This document shows, one piece after another, positions 17,736 through 25,268 of a DNA stretch of 64,000 nucleotides. Under the pieces are notes generated by a model. The model saw nothing but the letters and a program-made list of their open reading frames with translations. It made no database searches and was not told the origin of the DNA. The position numbers and the translations under genes were made by a program. Each line of letters starts with the position of its first letter. The first letter of the stretch is position 1. Where the stretch lies: contig NZ_JBEXDG010000035.1 of assembly GCF_040605635.1 (NCBI RefSeq), positions 36,772-100,771 on the forward strand, given 5' to 3'. The stretch comes from Dactylosporangium sp040605635 (GTDB lineage: Bacteria; Actinomycetota; Actinomycetes; Mycobacteriales; Micromonosporaceae).

Positions 17736-18302
17736 TCAAGCGGCCCTGGCCGTGACGCCGACGGTGGCGATCCCGGGTGTGGTCCGCACAAGTGCCTCGG
17801 CGACCGCCTTTTCCGTGTCGTCATCGAAGCGGCCGTCGACGGTGGCGCTCCCGTCATGCACGGCGACCGGCCAACGCCGCTGACCGCCGGCGTAGGCGTC
17901 GAGGCGGCGTTGCGCCTCCCGCTGTGCGGCGTCGTCGGTCGGCAGCAGGGTCCGCAGGACGTCGCTGCGGCTGACCACGCCGATGACGTGATCCTCGGCG
18001 ACGACCGGCACGGTGTGGGCGTCACGCTGCACCATGACAGCGGCGACGTCGGCGAGGTCGGCGTCCGGCCAGGCCGTCACCGGCAGGCTGGACATCACAT
18101 CACGGACGCGCCGCGGCATCCCGCCTGCGGCCATCTGACGTAACACATCACGTTCGCTGATCATCCCGATCAGGGTGTCGTCGTCACCGACGACCGGCAC
18201 CGCCGTGAACGAATGCCGTTCCAGCAGCACCACCGCGTCCCCGACGGGTGCGTCGGCATGCACCGTGTGGGCCGGGGTGCTCATGATGTCCTTCGCATGC
18301 AT
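17736..18302 (-). CDS. CBS-pair protein with C-terminal BON-like domain
   Basis: 188 residues from an ATG preceded by GAGGAGG. Residues 1-60 (MHAKDIMSTPAHTV ... GMISERDVL) and 65-120 (RVRDVMSSLPVTAWPDADLADVAAVMVQRDAHTVPVV ... GVVSRSDVLR) form a CBS pair that would bind adenine nucleotides. The last 50 residues (VDGRFDDDTEKAVAEALVRTTPGIATVGV) resemble a BON domain. It is related in layout to CBS proteins such as hypoxic response protein 1 (Rv2626c) of M. tuberculosis, with an added C-terminus. It probably reads energy charge under stress. Confidence 0.85.
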   Translation of the reverse strand: MHAKDIMSTPAHTVHADAPVGDAVVLLERHSFTAVPVVGDDDTLIGMISERDVLRQMAAGGMPRRVRDVMSSLPVTAWPDADLADVAAVMVQRDAHTVPVVAEDHVIGVVSRSDVLRTLLPTDDAAQREAQRRLDAYAGGQRRWPVAVHDGSATVDGRFDDDTEKAVAEALVRTTPGIATVGVTARAA

Positions 18303-18626
18303 CGGTCCTCCTCAAAGTGTGAACCCGGTCAGCCGCCGTGTGGCAGACCGGCATCGTCCAGAGCCGCCCGGGCCGGCGTGGCCGCGCGCTGCCGCGCCGG
18401 GCTCTCGACCCGGTCCAGCAGCAGCACCACCGCTGTGCGCAGTCTGATCCCGGGACGGGCGGGCGGGGCATGGTTCGTGACGGCGTCACCCGCTTGTCCC
18501 CCGCCTCAGCGGCCCGGGGCGACTCCATGACCCGCTGCGGCCACACACGGTTGCGGTACCGCAACGGTTGCGGTTGTCACGGCAGCCGATATTGTCGGCT
18601 TTCGCACATGAGATCCGAGGTGAGCC
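18303..18626. other. Divergent intergenic region, CBS gene / STAS gene
   Basis: 324 bases between oppositely transcribed genes. It carries the ribosome site of the CBS gene at its left end, a 16-bp palindrome at 18550-18565 near its right end, and no ORF I trust. It should hold both promoters, but I see no clear -35/-10 pair. Confidence 0.5.
18550..18565. promoter_or_regulatory. Perfect 16-bp palindrome upstream of the STAS gene
   Basis: GTTGCGGTACCGCAAC is a perfect palindrome. A direct copy of its left half, GGTTGCGGTT, follows at 18566-18575. It lies about 60-75 bp before the STAS start, a usual distance for an operator. The binding protein is unknown. Confidence 0.5.
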
Positions 18627-18950
18627 GTGGCGTTATCGGTCGAGGTCCGCACCGGCTCCGACGCACAGGTTGTGATCACCCTGTGGGGCGAGCTCGACCA
18701 GAACACCGCGGCGCAGCTGCGTGACACGGTCGCCGCCGTGTTGACCGCCCATCCGCCACACCTGCGCGTCGATCTGGGGCAGGTCACCTTCGTCGACTCC
18801 GCCGGCCTCGGCGCGCTGGTCTCGGCCGACAAACGTTGTCGTCAGATCGGCTGCCACCTCGTCCTGGACGGGATCAGCGAGACGCTGCACCAGCGCCTGC
18901 ACATCACCGGTCTCACCGAGGTGCTCAGGCTCAGCGAGTCACCGCAATGA
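18627..18950 (+). CDS. STAS-domain anti-sigma factor antagonist
   Basis: 107 residues from a GTG six bases after GAGG. It is a single STAS domain: LWGELDQNTAAQLRDTV and the phosphorylation-site region LGQVTFVDSAGLGALVSADKR, in which Ser in DSAGL is the usual phospho-acceptor. Length and motifs match SpoIIAA/RsbV proteins that bind an anti-sigma kinase and release a sigma factor. The STAS/ATPase fusion at 10787 in the same island is a candidate partner (inference). Confidence 0.9.
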   Translation: MALSVEVRTGSDAQVVITLWGELDQNTAAQLRDTVAAVLTAHPPHLRVDLGQVTFVDSAGLGALVSADKRCRQIGCHLVLDGISETLHQRLHITGLTEVLRLSESPQ

Positions 18951-19022
18951 CCGAGGTGGCCGGGACGACGCCGCGGACCCGCCCGTCGACGGCGGGAAGC
19001 CGGCCCGGCAGCGCGATGCACC

Positions 19023-19496
19023 TCACGTCACGTCTGTGACATCGACATCGGCCTGCAGTTCGCGGCGTACCGCCGCGACGAGGCCGGGCAGCGCGGCGCG
19101 CACGGGATCGCTCAGGCCGACGCCGAAGCTCGTGTCGGCGGCCTCGACACCGTAGACCACCATCCATTCGGGCGATCGGCCGAGCTGCCGGCTCAGCGCC
19201 ACCGCCGCACCGAGGCCGGCGCCGTTGGTGCTGCCCGCCCGGTGCCCGGCGCGCGGGTCGGGCACGACGAGGCGGTGGATCCGGCCGGGCCGGGCCGGGT
19301 CGGCGTGGATGGCGTCGACCACGATGGCGAGTCGCCGCCGGTCCCACATCGCGATCAGCGCCGCGGTCTCGCCGTCGCTCTCCGCGAGGGTCACGCCGGG
19401 GCACCCCTGCTCGCGCAGTTCACGCACGACCGCGGGCCCGACACCCTCGTCGTGCCGGAACGGGTTGCCGATGCCGATGACGACGGCGGGTCTCAT
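19023..19496 (-). CDS. [NiFe]-hydrogenase maturation protease-like protein
   Basis: 157 residues from an ATG at 19496 that overlaps the stop of the upstream 50-codon ORF by four bases; a GTG two codons earlier is possible. VVIGIGNPFRHDEGVGPAVVREL at the N-terminus has the conserved Asn and Asp-Glu of HyaD/HycI endopeptidases, IVVDAIHA carries the second metal-binding Asp, and GVEAADTSFGVGLSDPV matches the later conserved block. These enzymes clip the C-terminus of the hydrogenase large subunit. No hydrogenase structural gene is in the window, so the substrate must be encoded elsewhere or the protein has a new client. Confidence 0.85.
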   Translation of the reverse strand: MRPAVVIGIGNPFRHDEGVGPAVVRELREQGCPGVTLAESDGETAALIAMWDRRRLAIVVDAIHADPARPGRIHRLVVPDPRAGHRAGSTNGAGLGAAVALSRQLGRSPEWMVVYGVEAADTSFGVGLSDPVRAALPGLVAAVRRELQADVDVTDVT

Positions 19497-19645
19497 GGCC
19501 ACTGCCCGTTCCGCTCCACGGCGTGCCCCTCGCGACGGTGACACAGACGTTGCCGCACGGCTCGCACTCCCTGGCAGGCGCTGTGATCCGGCAGGCCGGG
19601 CCGGTGATGGGCGAGCATCACCGCGCACTTGACATTGGCACCCAT
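19493..19645 (-). CDS. 50-residue Cys/His-rich small protein, translationally coupled
   Basis: Its ATG shares one base with the nitroreductase stop (TGATG), and its TGA overlaps the maturation-protease ATG by four bases (ATGA), so it is coupled on both sides and very probably translated. The product starts MGANVKCAVMLAHH, with Cys at 7, 24 and 35 and His at 13, 14, 21, 36 and 41, suggesting metal binding. I recognise no family. It could be a small metal or Fe-S chaperone, or a regulator for the flanking redox proteins (inference only). Confidence 0.6.
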   Translation of the reverse strand: MGANVKCAVMLAHHRPGLPDHSACQGVRAVRQRLCHRREGHAVERNGQWP

Positions 19646-20598
19646 CAGTCGATGACGTCCTCGACCGGACGCCGGTTCGTGTAACACGTCGTCGGCGCGT
19701 ATCCGAACCGCAGGACGAGCTGCGGGGCGTAGGCACGATGCAGGGCCAGCCGCAGCTGCTCACGGACCGCGGGCACTTCGACGGGCTGCGAATACATCGC
19801 CGAAGCCAGACCGAGATCGGCGGCGCGCAGCAGCACGCGCTGCAGCACCATGCCGGACTGTACGTCGTGCACGCGATATTCGCCGTGGAAACCGAGGACG
19901 GCGATCACCGGGTGGGGTGTGGGATCACGGGTGACCTCCTGTGCGGGTCCCCCGAAGTCACGGCGGGTCATCAGTTCGGCGTCATGCGGCGCCGCGCCGC
20001 AGGCGTGCCGCCCGATGCCCTGAACGTCATCGTCGGCGACCAGGGTCCACTGGCGCAGTTCAGCGACGTAGGCGGGATCGGCACGCAGTTGCGCGTCGGC
20101 CTTCCGGGTGAGCAGCGCCACCGTCTCCAGGGCCGGCACGCCGTCGACGAGGTGCAGCCAGCCACCCTCGTCGCCGGCTGCCTCTGCCAGCTGCACCATG
20201 ATGCCCGGCTCGACACGGACGTCCGCGAACGGGCTCCTGTTGGTGTGGCGGCGCAGGATCTGCCGATGCAGGCTACGTTCCAGCGGCGTGGCCGGTCGGC
20301 GACTGCCCGGCACGAGATGGACCAGCGCATCACCCGTTCCGGCGGTCCATGCCGCCGGCGCTCCGGCAACGGCGAGCGCCAGCCGCAGGTTGTAGGCGGC
20401 GGCGCCGCACGAGACGCGCGCCGCGCGTCCGTCCGGGTCGCACACCGGCAGGCCGCGACGGCGGTCGACCAGCACATCGATACCGTCGCTCGTGCGCCGG
20501 AACCTCCACGGCTGACTGTTGTGGATCGACGGTGCCCAGACGGCGTCACCGACCGCTGCCACAAAGGTGGCCTCGGACCACATGTTCACGGCGGTCAT
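19645..20598 (-). CDS. Acg-like nitroreductase family protein
   Basis: 317 residues; the ATG at 20598 follows GAGGAGG by six bases. AVWAPSIHNSQPWRFR near the N-terminus is the FMN-site motif of Acg-type nitroreductases (M. tuberculosis Rv2032, Rv3127, Rv3131), all DosR-regulon members. RHTNRSPFAD and the late GLASAMYSQPVEVP and LRFGYAP motifs are also family-typical. In that family FMN may be stored rather than used for classic nitro reduction. It leads a three-gene coupled operon and has a DosR-box-like motif 66-79 bp upstream. Confidence 0.85.
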   Translation of the reverse strand: MTAVNMWSEATFVAAVGDAVWAPSIHNSQPWRFRRTSDGIDVLVDRRRGLPVCDPDGRAARVSCGAAAYNLRLALAVAGAPAAWTAGTGDALVHLVPGSRRPATPLERSLHRQILRRHTNRSPFADVRVEPGIMVQLAEAAGDEGGWLHLVDGVPALETVALLTRKADAQLRADPAYVAELRQWTLVADDDVQGIGRHACGAAPHDAELMTRRDFGGPAQEVTRDPTPHPVIAVLGFHGEYRVHDVQSGMVLQRVLLRAADLGLASAMYSQPVEVPAVREQLRLALHRAYAPQLVLRFGYAPTTCYTNRRPVEDVID

Positions 20599-20663
20599 CG
20601 CGACCTCCTCGGCCAGGTCCATTGTCCTCTTCCACCATTGCCCGGGTCCTGCCGCGACGGCCA

Positions 20664-20677
20664 GGGCAGAAGGTCCC
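20664..20677 (-). promoter_or_regulatory. DosR-box-like motif upstream of nitroreductase 1
   Basis: GGGCA-GAAG-GTCCC: two half-sites separated by four bases as in the DosR core GGGAC-N4-GTCCC, with one half degenerate. Flanking bases (CAGGG..GAAGGTCC.G.TC) are shared with the motif at 23726 before the second nitroreductase, at the same distance from the start. It could also serve the plus-strand DevR remnant/DevS side. Confidence 0.55.
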
Positions 20678-20779
20678 GATCTGGGCCTGAGCGCAGACCA
20701 CGCCCCTCCGCCTGCGGCGATCTCCCGGCCGGGTTCCGCAACGGCGTGTCGCACGAAGCCGTCGTGCGGTCCGGATCCA

Positions 20780-21051
20780 GGGGTCCTGCACCGGCGTGGC
20801 CTCCGCCCGCGTCCTCGACCGCATCCGCAAGGGTCCCGAGCAGCCCGACGAGCTCAAGGGCCTCACCGATCAGGAGCTGAAGATCCTCCGGCACATCGCG
20901 GAGGGCCTCACCAACCGCGAGATCGCCGAGCGGATGTTCCTGGCCGAGAAGACGGTCAAGAACTCCGTCTCGAGCCTGCTTGGCGAAGCTCGGCCTCGAG
21001 CGCCGCACCCAGGCGGCCGTCCTCGCCTCCCGGCTGCTGGACAAGTCCTGA
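20780..21051 (+). pseudogene. Remnant of a DevR-type LuxR response regulator
   Basis: Only the C-terminal helix-turn-helix half survives: VLDRIRKGPEQPDELKGL, LTDQELKILRHIAEGLTNREI and FLAEKTVKN match NarL/DevR DNA-binding domains almost perfectly. One extra T near 20980 shifts the frame; in the corrected frame the protein would continue LLAKLGLERRTQAAVLA to a TGA at 21049-21051. The receiver domain with its phospho-Asp is absent upstream, where the sequence is scrambled. The frameshift could be an assembly error, but the missing receiver could not. It precedes the DevS-like kinase by 19 bp, so this is the decayed cognate regulator. Confidence 0.75.
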
Positions 21052-21070
21052 CCCCGAATACGATCCAGTT

Positions 21071-22771
21071 GTGACCGACGATCAAGCCGACTGGCAGCCG
21101 TCGCTGCCGCTGCCGTCGCTGTCCCGGGTGGACCTCGACTCGCTGCTGCAGGAGCTGCTGACCCGCGTCGGTGAGGTCATGACCAGCCGTGAGCGGCTCC
21201 GCGCACTGCTCGACGCTGTCGTCGGGATCGGCTCCGACCTCGACCTGCACAGCACCCTCGACCGGATCGTGCGGGCCGCCTGCCAGCTCGCGGACGCCCG
21301 GTACGGCGCGCTCGGCGTGATCGGGCCGGACCGGATGCTGGTCGAGTTCATCAACCACGGTGTGACCGAGCGGGAGCGTGCCGAGATCGGGGACCTGCCC
21401 CGCGGGCACGGCGTCCTGGGCCTGCTGATCGAGCAGCCGCGGCCGATCCGCCTCGATGACATCACGCAGCACCCCCGCGCGTACGGCTTCCCGCCCAACC
21501 ACCCGCCGATGCACAGCTTCCTCGGTGTGCCGGTCCGGATCCGCGATCAGGTGTTCGGCAACCTGTACCTGGCGGAGAAGCGCGGCGGTGAGCAGTTCAC
21601 ACAGGACGACGAGGACCTCGTCGCGGCGCTCTCCGTCGCCGCCGGCGCCGCGATCGACAACGCCCGCCTCTACGCGCAGGCGGAGCGTCGGCAGCGCTGG
21701 CTGATGGCGGCCGCGGAGATCACGTCGGTCCTGCTGGGTGAGGTGCGCAGGACCGAGGCACTCGAACTCGTCGCCACCCGCGCGCTGGACGTCGCCGGCG
21801 CGGACCTGACGATGGTCCTGCTCGCCGATAACACCGCGGAGCGGCTCACGGTCGAGGTCTCCGTCGGCGGGCCGGACGCCGCCGGCTGGTCGATCCCCGT
21901 GTCCGGCAGCGAGTTCACCGAGGTGCTCGACCGCCAGCAGCTGTCCGTCGTCACCGACCTCGGGGCGGCCGCGAGCTGGCCAGTGCTGCTGTCGACCGGC
22001 ACCGCGTTGCTCGTGCCGCTCGCCGTCGGCGGCGTCGCGCTCGGCGTCCTCGTCGTCGCCTACCGCAAGGACAGCGTGCCGATCGCCGAGGGCCTCGAGC
22101 TGGCGATGGTGGAGACGTTCGCCGGGCAGGCCGCGCTGGCCCTGGAACGGGCCCGCGCGCAGGACGAGCGGGAGATGCTCGCCGTCGTCGGCGACCGGGA
22201 GCGCATCGCCCGCGACCTGCACGACGTCGTCATCCAACGGCTGTTCGCGGCCGGCATGCAGCTGCAGGGTGCCACCAGGCTGTCCGGGCAGGCCGACGTG
22301 CGGCAGCGCATCGACCGGGTGGTCGACGACCTCGACACCACCATCCGTGACATCCGCGGCGCCATCTTCGAGCTGCGCGGCCCCGCACCGCACAGCTTCC
22401 GCACCGAGATCCGCGACCTCGCCGACGAGGCCCGCGAGGCGCTCGGCTACCGGCCCGCGCTGCGCATCGACGGACCCATCGACACGGCCGTGCCGGACGC
22501 GCAGCGCACCGCCCTGCTGGCCGTGCTGCGCGAGTCGCTGAGCAACGTCGCCAGGCACGCCGACGCCCGTTCGGTGCAGATCACCGTCGCGGTCTCGCAC
22601 GCCAGGCTGACGCTGACCGTCGCCGACGACGGCCGCGGCATCCCGGCCGACCCCGGCTCGGCGGGTCACGGGCTGGCGAACATGCGCGCCAGGGCGGTCG
22701 ATCTGCGCGGCGACTGCACGGTCGAGCCAGCCGCACCCGGCACCACCGTCACGTGGCACGTCCCCTTGTGA
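21071..22771 (+). CDS. DevS/DosS-like GAF-GAF sensor histidine kinase
   Basis: 566 residues from a GTG at 21071 (poor ribosome site). GAF A is about 45-200, GAF B about 215-360, HisKA_3 has His384 in ERIARDLHDVVIQRLF, and the ATPase domain has SLSNVARHA and DDGRGIPADPGSAGHGLANMRARA. In GAF A the stretch NHPPM...FLGVPV...FGNLY places His144 and Tyr166 exactly 22 residues apart, like the heme ligand His149 and distal Tyr171 of mycobacterial DosS, so a heme-based redox or gas sensor is likely. Its adjacent response regulator is broken, so it must act on a regulator encoded elsewhere. Confidence 0.85.
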   Translation: MTDDQADWQPSLPLPSLSRVDLDSLLQELLTRVGEVMTSRERLRALLDAVVGIGSDLDLHSTLDRIVRAACQLADARYGALGVIGPDRMLVEFINHGVTERERAEIGDLPRGHGVLGLLIEQPRPIRLDDITQHPRAYGFPPNHPPMHSFLGVPVRIRDQVFGNLYLAEKRGGEQFTQDDEDLVAALSVAAGAAIDNARLYAQAERRQRWLMAAAEITSVLLGEVRRTEALELVATRALDVAGADLTMVLLADNTAERLTVEVSVGGPDAAGWSIPVSGSEFTEVLDRQQLSVVTDLGAAASWPVLLSTGTALLVPLAVGGVALGVLVVAYRKDSVPIAEGLELAMVETFAGQAALALERARAQDEREMLAVVGDRERIARDLHDVVIQRLFAAGMQLQGATRLSGQADVRQRIDRVVDDLDTTIRDIRGAIFELRGPAPHSFRTEIRDLADEAREALGYRPALRIDGPIDTAVPDAQRTALLAVLRESLSNVARHADARSVQITVAVSHARLTLTVADDGRGIPADPGSAGHGLANMRARAVDLRGDCTVEPAAPGTTVTWHVPL

Positions 22772-22881
22772 CGACGCGCCACGGCACCGTCAGCCCGGGC
22801 CCGCCCCGACGACGACGTCCGCGACCGGCCGCCGGTCGGTGAAGTCCTGATCCCAGGCCACGGTCGAGGCCACGGTCGAGG

Positions 22882-23655
22882 TCACGGTGACTCCTCGGGC
22901 TCCGGCCGCCATGGGGCGCCGACTCTTCCGGCGACGCCGACGCGGACCGCCGCGGCAGCGTGCGGGGCACGGTGCACGCCCTGCGTCAGCGCTGTCACGT
23001 CGTCGACCGGCGACGAGGCGAGCCCGGCCGTGGTGGCGCTCAGCAGCACCGCCGACACCGCTTCGCCCGCCGTCACCCAGTCTCCGGCGGCGGCGCCCGG
23101 CGTGGTGATGACGACATAGGCGGCACCGGCCGGTGAACTGCCCAGAACGTCGCTCCCGGTGAGCGTGTACGAACCGGCGCCGGCCTGCTCGGCCGCCGCC
23201 ATGAGCGGTGCGAGCTGCCGGTCGCTCGGCGGCTGGGTGGTGAAGGGTCGCCGATCGCTGCGCCGGACGGCGATCGCGCGGTGCAGCGCCCCGGCCTCCG
23301 GCAGGCGCTCGATCGGACCGGTGCAGCGCAACTCGGTCAGCAGGGCCGGGTCACCGGGATCGGGGAAGCGCCGCACCTCGACACCGACGCCCTCGGCGGC
23401 GAGCGCCACCCGGGCGTGGTGCAGGGCCGCCCCGCAGCTGATCAGCAGCAGCCGCCCGTCCGGGTCGACGTCGGCCAGTTGCCGGTCCCAGTCCGCGAAC
23501 AGCCCGATCCGGTCCCGGTCGACGCGCCATCGCCACGGCTGCGTTTCCCCGACGGACGGCGCGTTGAGCGCGGCGAACGTCGCCTGCGTCAGTGACCGGC
23601 CGGCGGCGTCGGCCGGTGTCGCGGCGCCACGGCCGGTGGAATGGATCGCCACCAT
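22882..23655 (-). CDS. Short Acg-like nitroreductase family protein
   Basis: 257 residues; the ATG follows AGGGGAG. ALNAPSVGETQPWRWR corresponds to the N-terminal FMN-site motif of the 317-residue paralogue, with Glu-Thr replacing the usual His-Asn before QPW. RRSDRRPF aligns with its RHTNRSPF motif. It is about 60 residues shorter: the central segment and part of the C-terminus are missing, so FMN binding may be altered. A DosR-box-like motif lies 71-84 bp upstream. It converges on the DevS-like kinase gene. Confidence 0.75.
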   Translation of the reverse strand: MVAIHSTGRGAATPADAAGRSLTQATFAALNAPSVGETQPWRWRVDRDRIGLFADWDRQLADVDPDGRLLLISCGAALHHARVALAAEGVGVEVRRFPDPGDPALLTELRCTGPIERLPEAGALHRAIAVRRSDRRPFTTQPPSDRQLAPLMAAAEQAGAGSYTLTGSDVLGSSPAGAAYVVITTPGAAAGDWVTAGEAVSAVLLSATTAGLASSPVDDVTALTQGVHRAPHAAAAVRVGVAGRVGAPWRPEPEESP

Positions 23656-23725
23656 GGCGCGCTCCCCTCGTGTCCCGGGTGATCCGTCATCCACCACGGT
23701 CCTCGCGGATCCGCACGACCGGCAG

Positions 23726-23739
23726 GGACGAAGGTCCTG
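23726..23739 (-). promoter_or_regulatory. DosR-box-like motif upstream of nitroreductase 2
   Basis: GGGAC-GAAG-GTCCT fits the DosR core GGGAC-N4-GTCC(C) with one mismatch. It lies 71 bp upstream of the start codon, nearly the same position as the sister motif at 20664 before the other nitroreductase. DosR sites in mycobacteria lie in this range. Confidence 0.6.
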
Positions 23740-23818
23740 TTCGGGAAGGACCGGCCGCTGGCCTCCCGGGTGGTGACCTTCGGCCGTCCGCCGCGCACGG
23801 CTGCGGGCACACGGCCGA

Positions 23819-23849
23819 AGGCCGTCCCCGGGGCTGGCGGGGACGGCCT
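23819..23849 (-). terminator. Intrinsic terminator hairpin of the TIM-barrel gene
   Basis: Perfect 11-base arms AGGCCGTCCCC (23819-23829) and GGGGACGGCCT (23839-23849) around a nine-base loop, located 24 bases past the stop of the minus-strand gene at 23873. Confidence 0.75.
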
Positions 23850-23872
23850 CCAAGGACCTCTGGTCGGACGGG

Positions 23873-25177
23873 TCAGCCGCGCAGGTTCGTCATGCCGGCG
23901 GCGCTGATCCTGGCGAATCGCAGTGACTGGCCGGGGTCGCCGTTACCGCCGGGGGCGTTGTCCTGCTCGTAGTTCGAGTTGTGGAACCCCTTGGCGCCGA
24001 TGTTGCGGTAGAACCCCTCGTAGTTGATGTCACTGCGGGGGTCGCCGAACGGGATCCACGAGTAGCCGTCACCCACGCCGGGGGCCTGGCCGGTGGCGTC
24101 GCCGTCCTTGGCGTGGAACAGCGGGTACCGCTTGGTCTGCTTGGCGACCTGGGCGGTCGGGTCGAAGATGTCCTGGACGCGGTTGCCCTCCCAGTCGTAG
24201 CGCCAGCGGTGCTGGTGCTGCGCGACGTGGGCCCAGTAGACGTCCATCTCGATGACGACGAGGTCGGGGTTGGTGACATCGAGGTAGTGCTGCATGAGCC
24301 GCTTGCCCGACTCGCCGCGGACCTGGGTCGGCGCGATCGGCTCGCCGGTGATCCGGTTCTGGGTGACGGTGACCAGCGGCCCGTCCTGGAGGAAGTTGTA
24401 CGCCGGCGAGTGGTTGTGGGTGTACATCTGGATGCCCCACTGCCCCACGCTGATCTCGTTGAGCGCCGACCACTTCTCGCCCGCGAGGGTCCACGGCTCG
24501 ATGTTGCGGTTGTTGGCGCTCGTCGGGTCGCTGCCGGTGCCCATGAACGGCATGCCGAGGATCGCCGCGAACTCAAGCTCGGTCTGCAGCCGGTTGTAGT
24601 CCTGGGTGGTCATCGCGCCGCCGGCGCTGCCCGGGCCGTTCCAGGTGTTCGGGACGAACCCGTGGTTGCCGATCGCCTCCAGGCCGTAGGCGTCGAGGAA
24701 ACCGCGCAGGGTCTGGGCGTACGCCAGGTAGGCCGCCCGCGCCTCCGGGGTGGTGACGCCGCCCGGTGCCGGGTTCGGCGCGGCGCCGCCCGGGTTCGCG
24801 GCGTTCTGGCCGTAACCGGCGAACTCGATCTGCTTGAACCCGGCCTTGGCGAGGAACTCGAACAGCTCCACCCAGCCGCCGGGCAGCGGCACCAGCGGCC
24901 CGAGGTCGGTCGGGTCCTTGGGGAAGTTACGGCCGCCCAGGTAGCCCATCGTCGGCGCCACACCCAGCGCGGCGCTCGCGGCGATGCCGATCCGGGTCGG
25001 CACGTCACGCTGGCTGTACGTGATGGTGCCGAGCTTGCCGCCGGGGATGAGCCGGCCGTTGGCCGCGCTCGCCGCCGTGGCGGAGAAGACGGAGGCCGGG
25101 CCGAGCGGGGTGAACGCGGCGGCCGCCGTGAGACCGGCACCGGCCAATAACCGGCGGCGGTTGATCTTTCCGGACAT
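23873..25177 (-). CDS. Tat-exported sugar phosphate isomerase/epimerase-like TIM-barrel protein
   Basis: 434 residues, with AGAAGGAGCAACAC before the ATG. The N-terminus MSGKINRRRLLAGAG with the following hydrophobic run is a twin-arginine signal peptide (cleavage near residue 38). The body fits the xylose-isomerase-like TIM barrel: LFEFLAKAGFKQIEFAGY, YGLEAIGNHGF, MYTHNHSPAY, VVIEMDVYWA and FHAKDGD contain the His, Glu and Asp expected at the metal centre. Extracellular members of this group are encoded with ThuA and sorbosone-dehydrogenase-like proteins, as here. The substrate is probably a sugar or keto-sugar. Confidence 0.8.
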   Translation of the reverse strand: MSGKINRRRLLAGAGLTAAAAFTPLGPASVFSATAASAANGRLIPGGKLGTITYSQRDVPTRIGIAASAALGVAPTMGYLGGRNFPKDPTDLGPLVPLPGGWVELFEFLAKAGFKQIEFAGYGQNAANPGGAAPNPAPGGVTTPEARAAYLAYAQTLRGFLDAYGLEAIGNHGFVPNTWNGPGSAGGAMTTQDYNRLQTELEFAAILGMPFMGTGSDPTSANNRNIEPWTLAGEKWSALNEISVGQWGIQMYTHNHSPAYNFLQDGPLVTVTQNRITGEPIAPTQVRGESGKRLMQHYLDVTNPDLVVIEMDVYWAHVAQHQHRWRYDWEGNRVQDIFDPTAQVAKQTKRYPLFHAKDGDATGQAPGVGDGYSWIPFGDPRSDINYEGFYRNIGAKGFHNSNYEQDNAPGGNGDPGQSLRFARISAAGMTNLRG

Positions 25178-25213
25178 GTGTTGCTCCTTCTACTGGTAGT
25201 GCGTGTGTTTCAG

Positions 25214-25260
25214 ACCGGGGCGGGGTGCCAGCACTGCGGGGTGTCGCACCCCGCCCCGGT
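25214..25260 (-). terminator. Terminator after the ThuA/sorbosone dehydrogenase gene
   Basis: A perfect 15-base stem, ACCGGGGCGGGGTGC (25214-25228) with GCACCCCGCCCCGGT (25246-25260), immediately downstream of the minus-strand gene that stops at 25269. Confidence 0.8.
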
Positions 25261-25268
25261 GGATGGTG

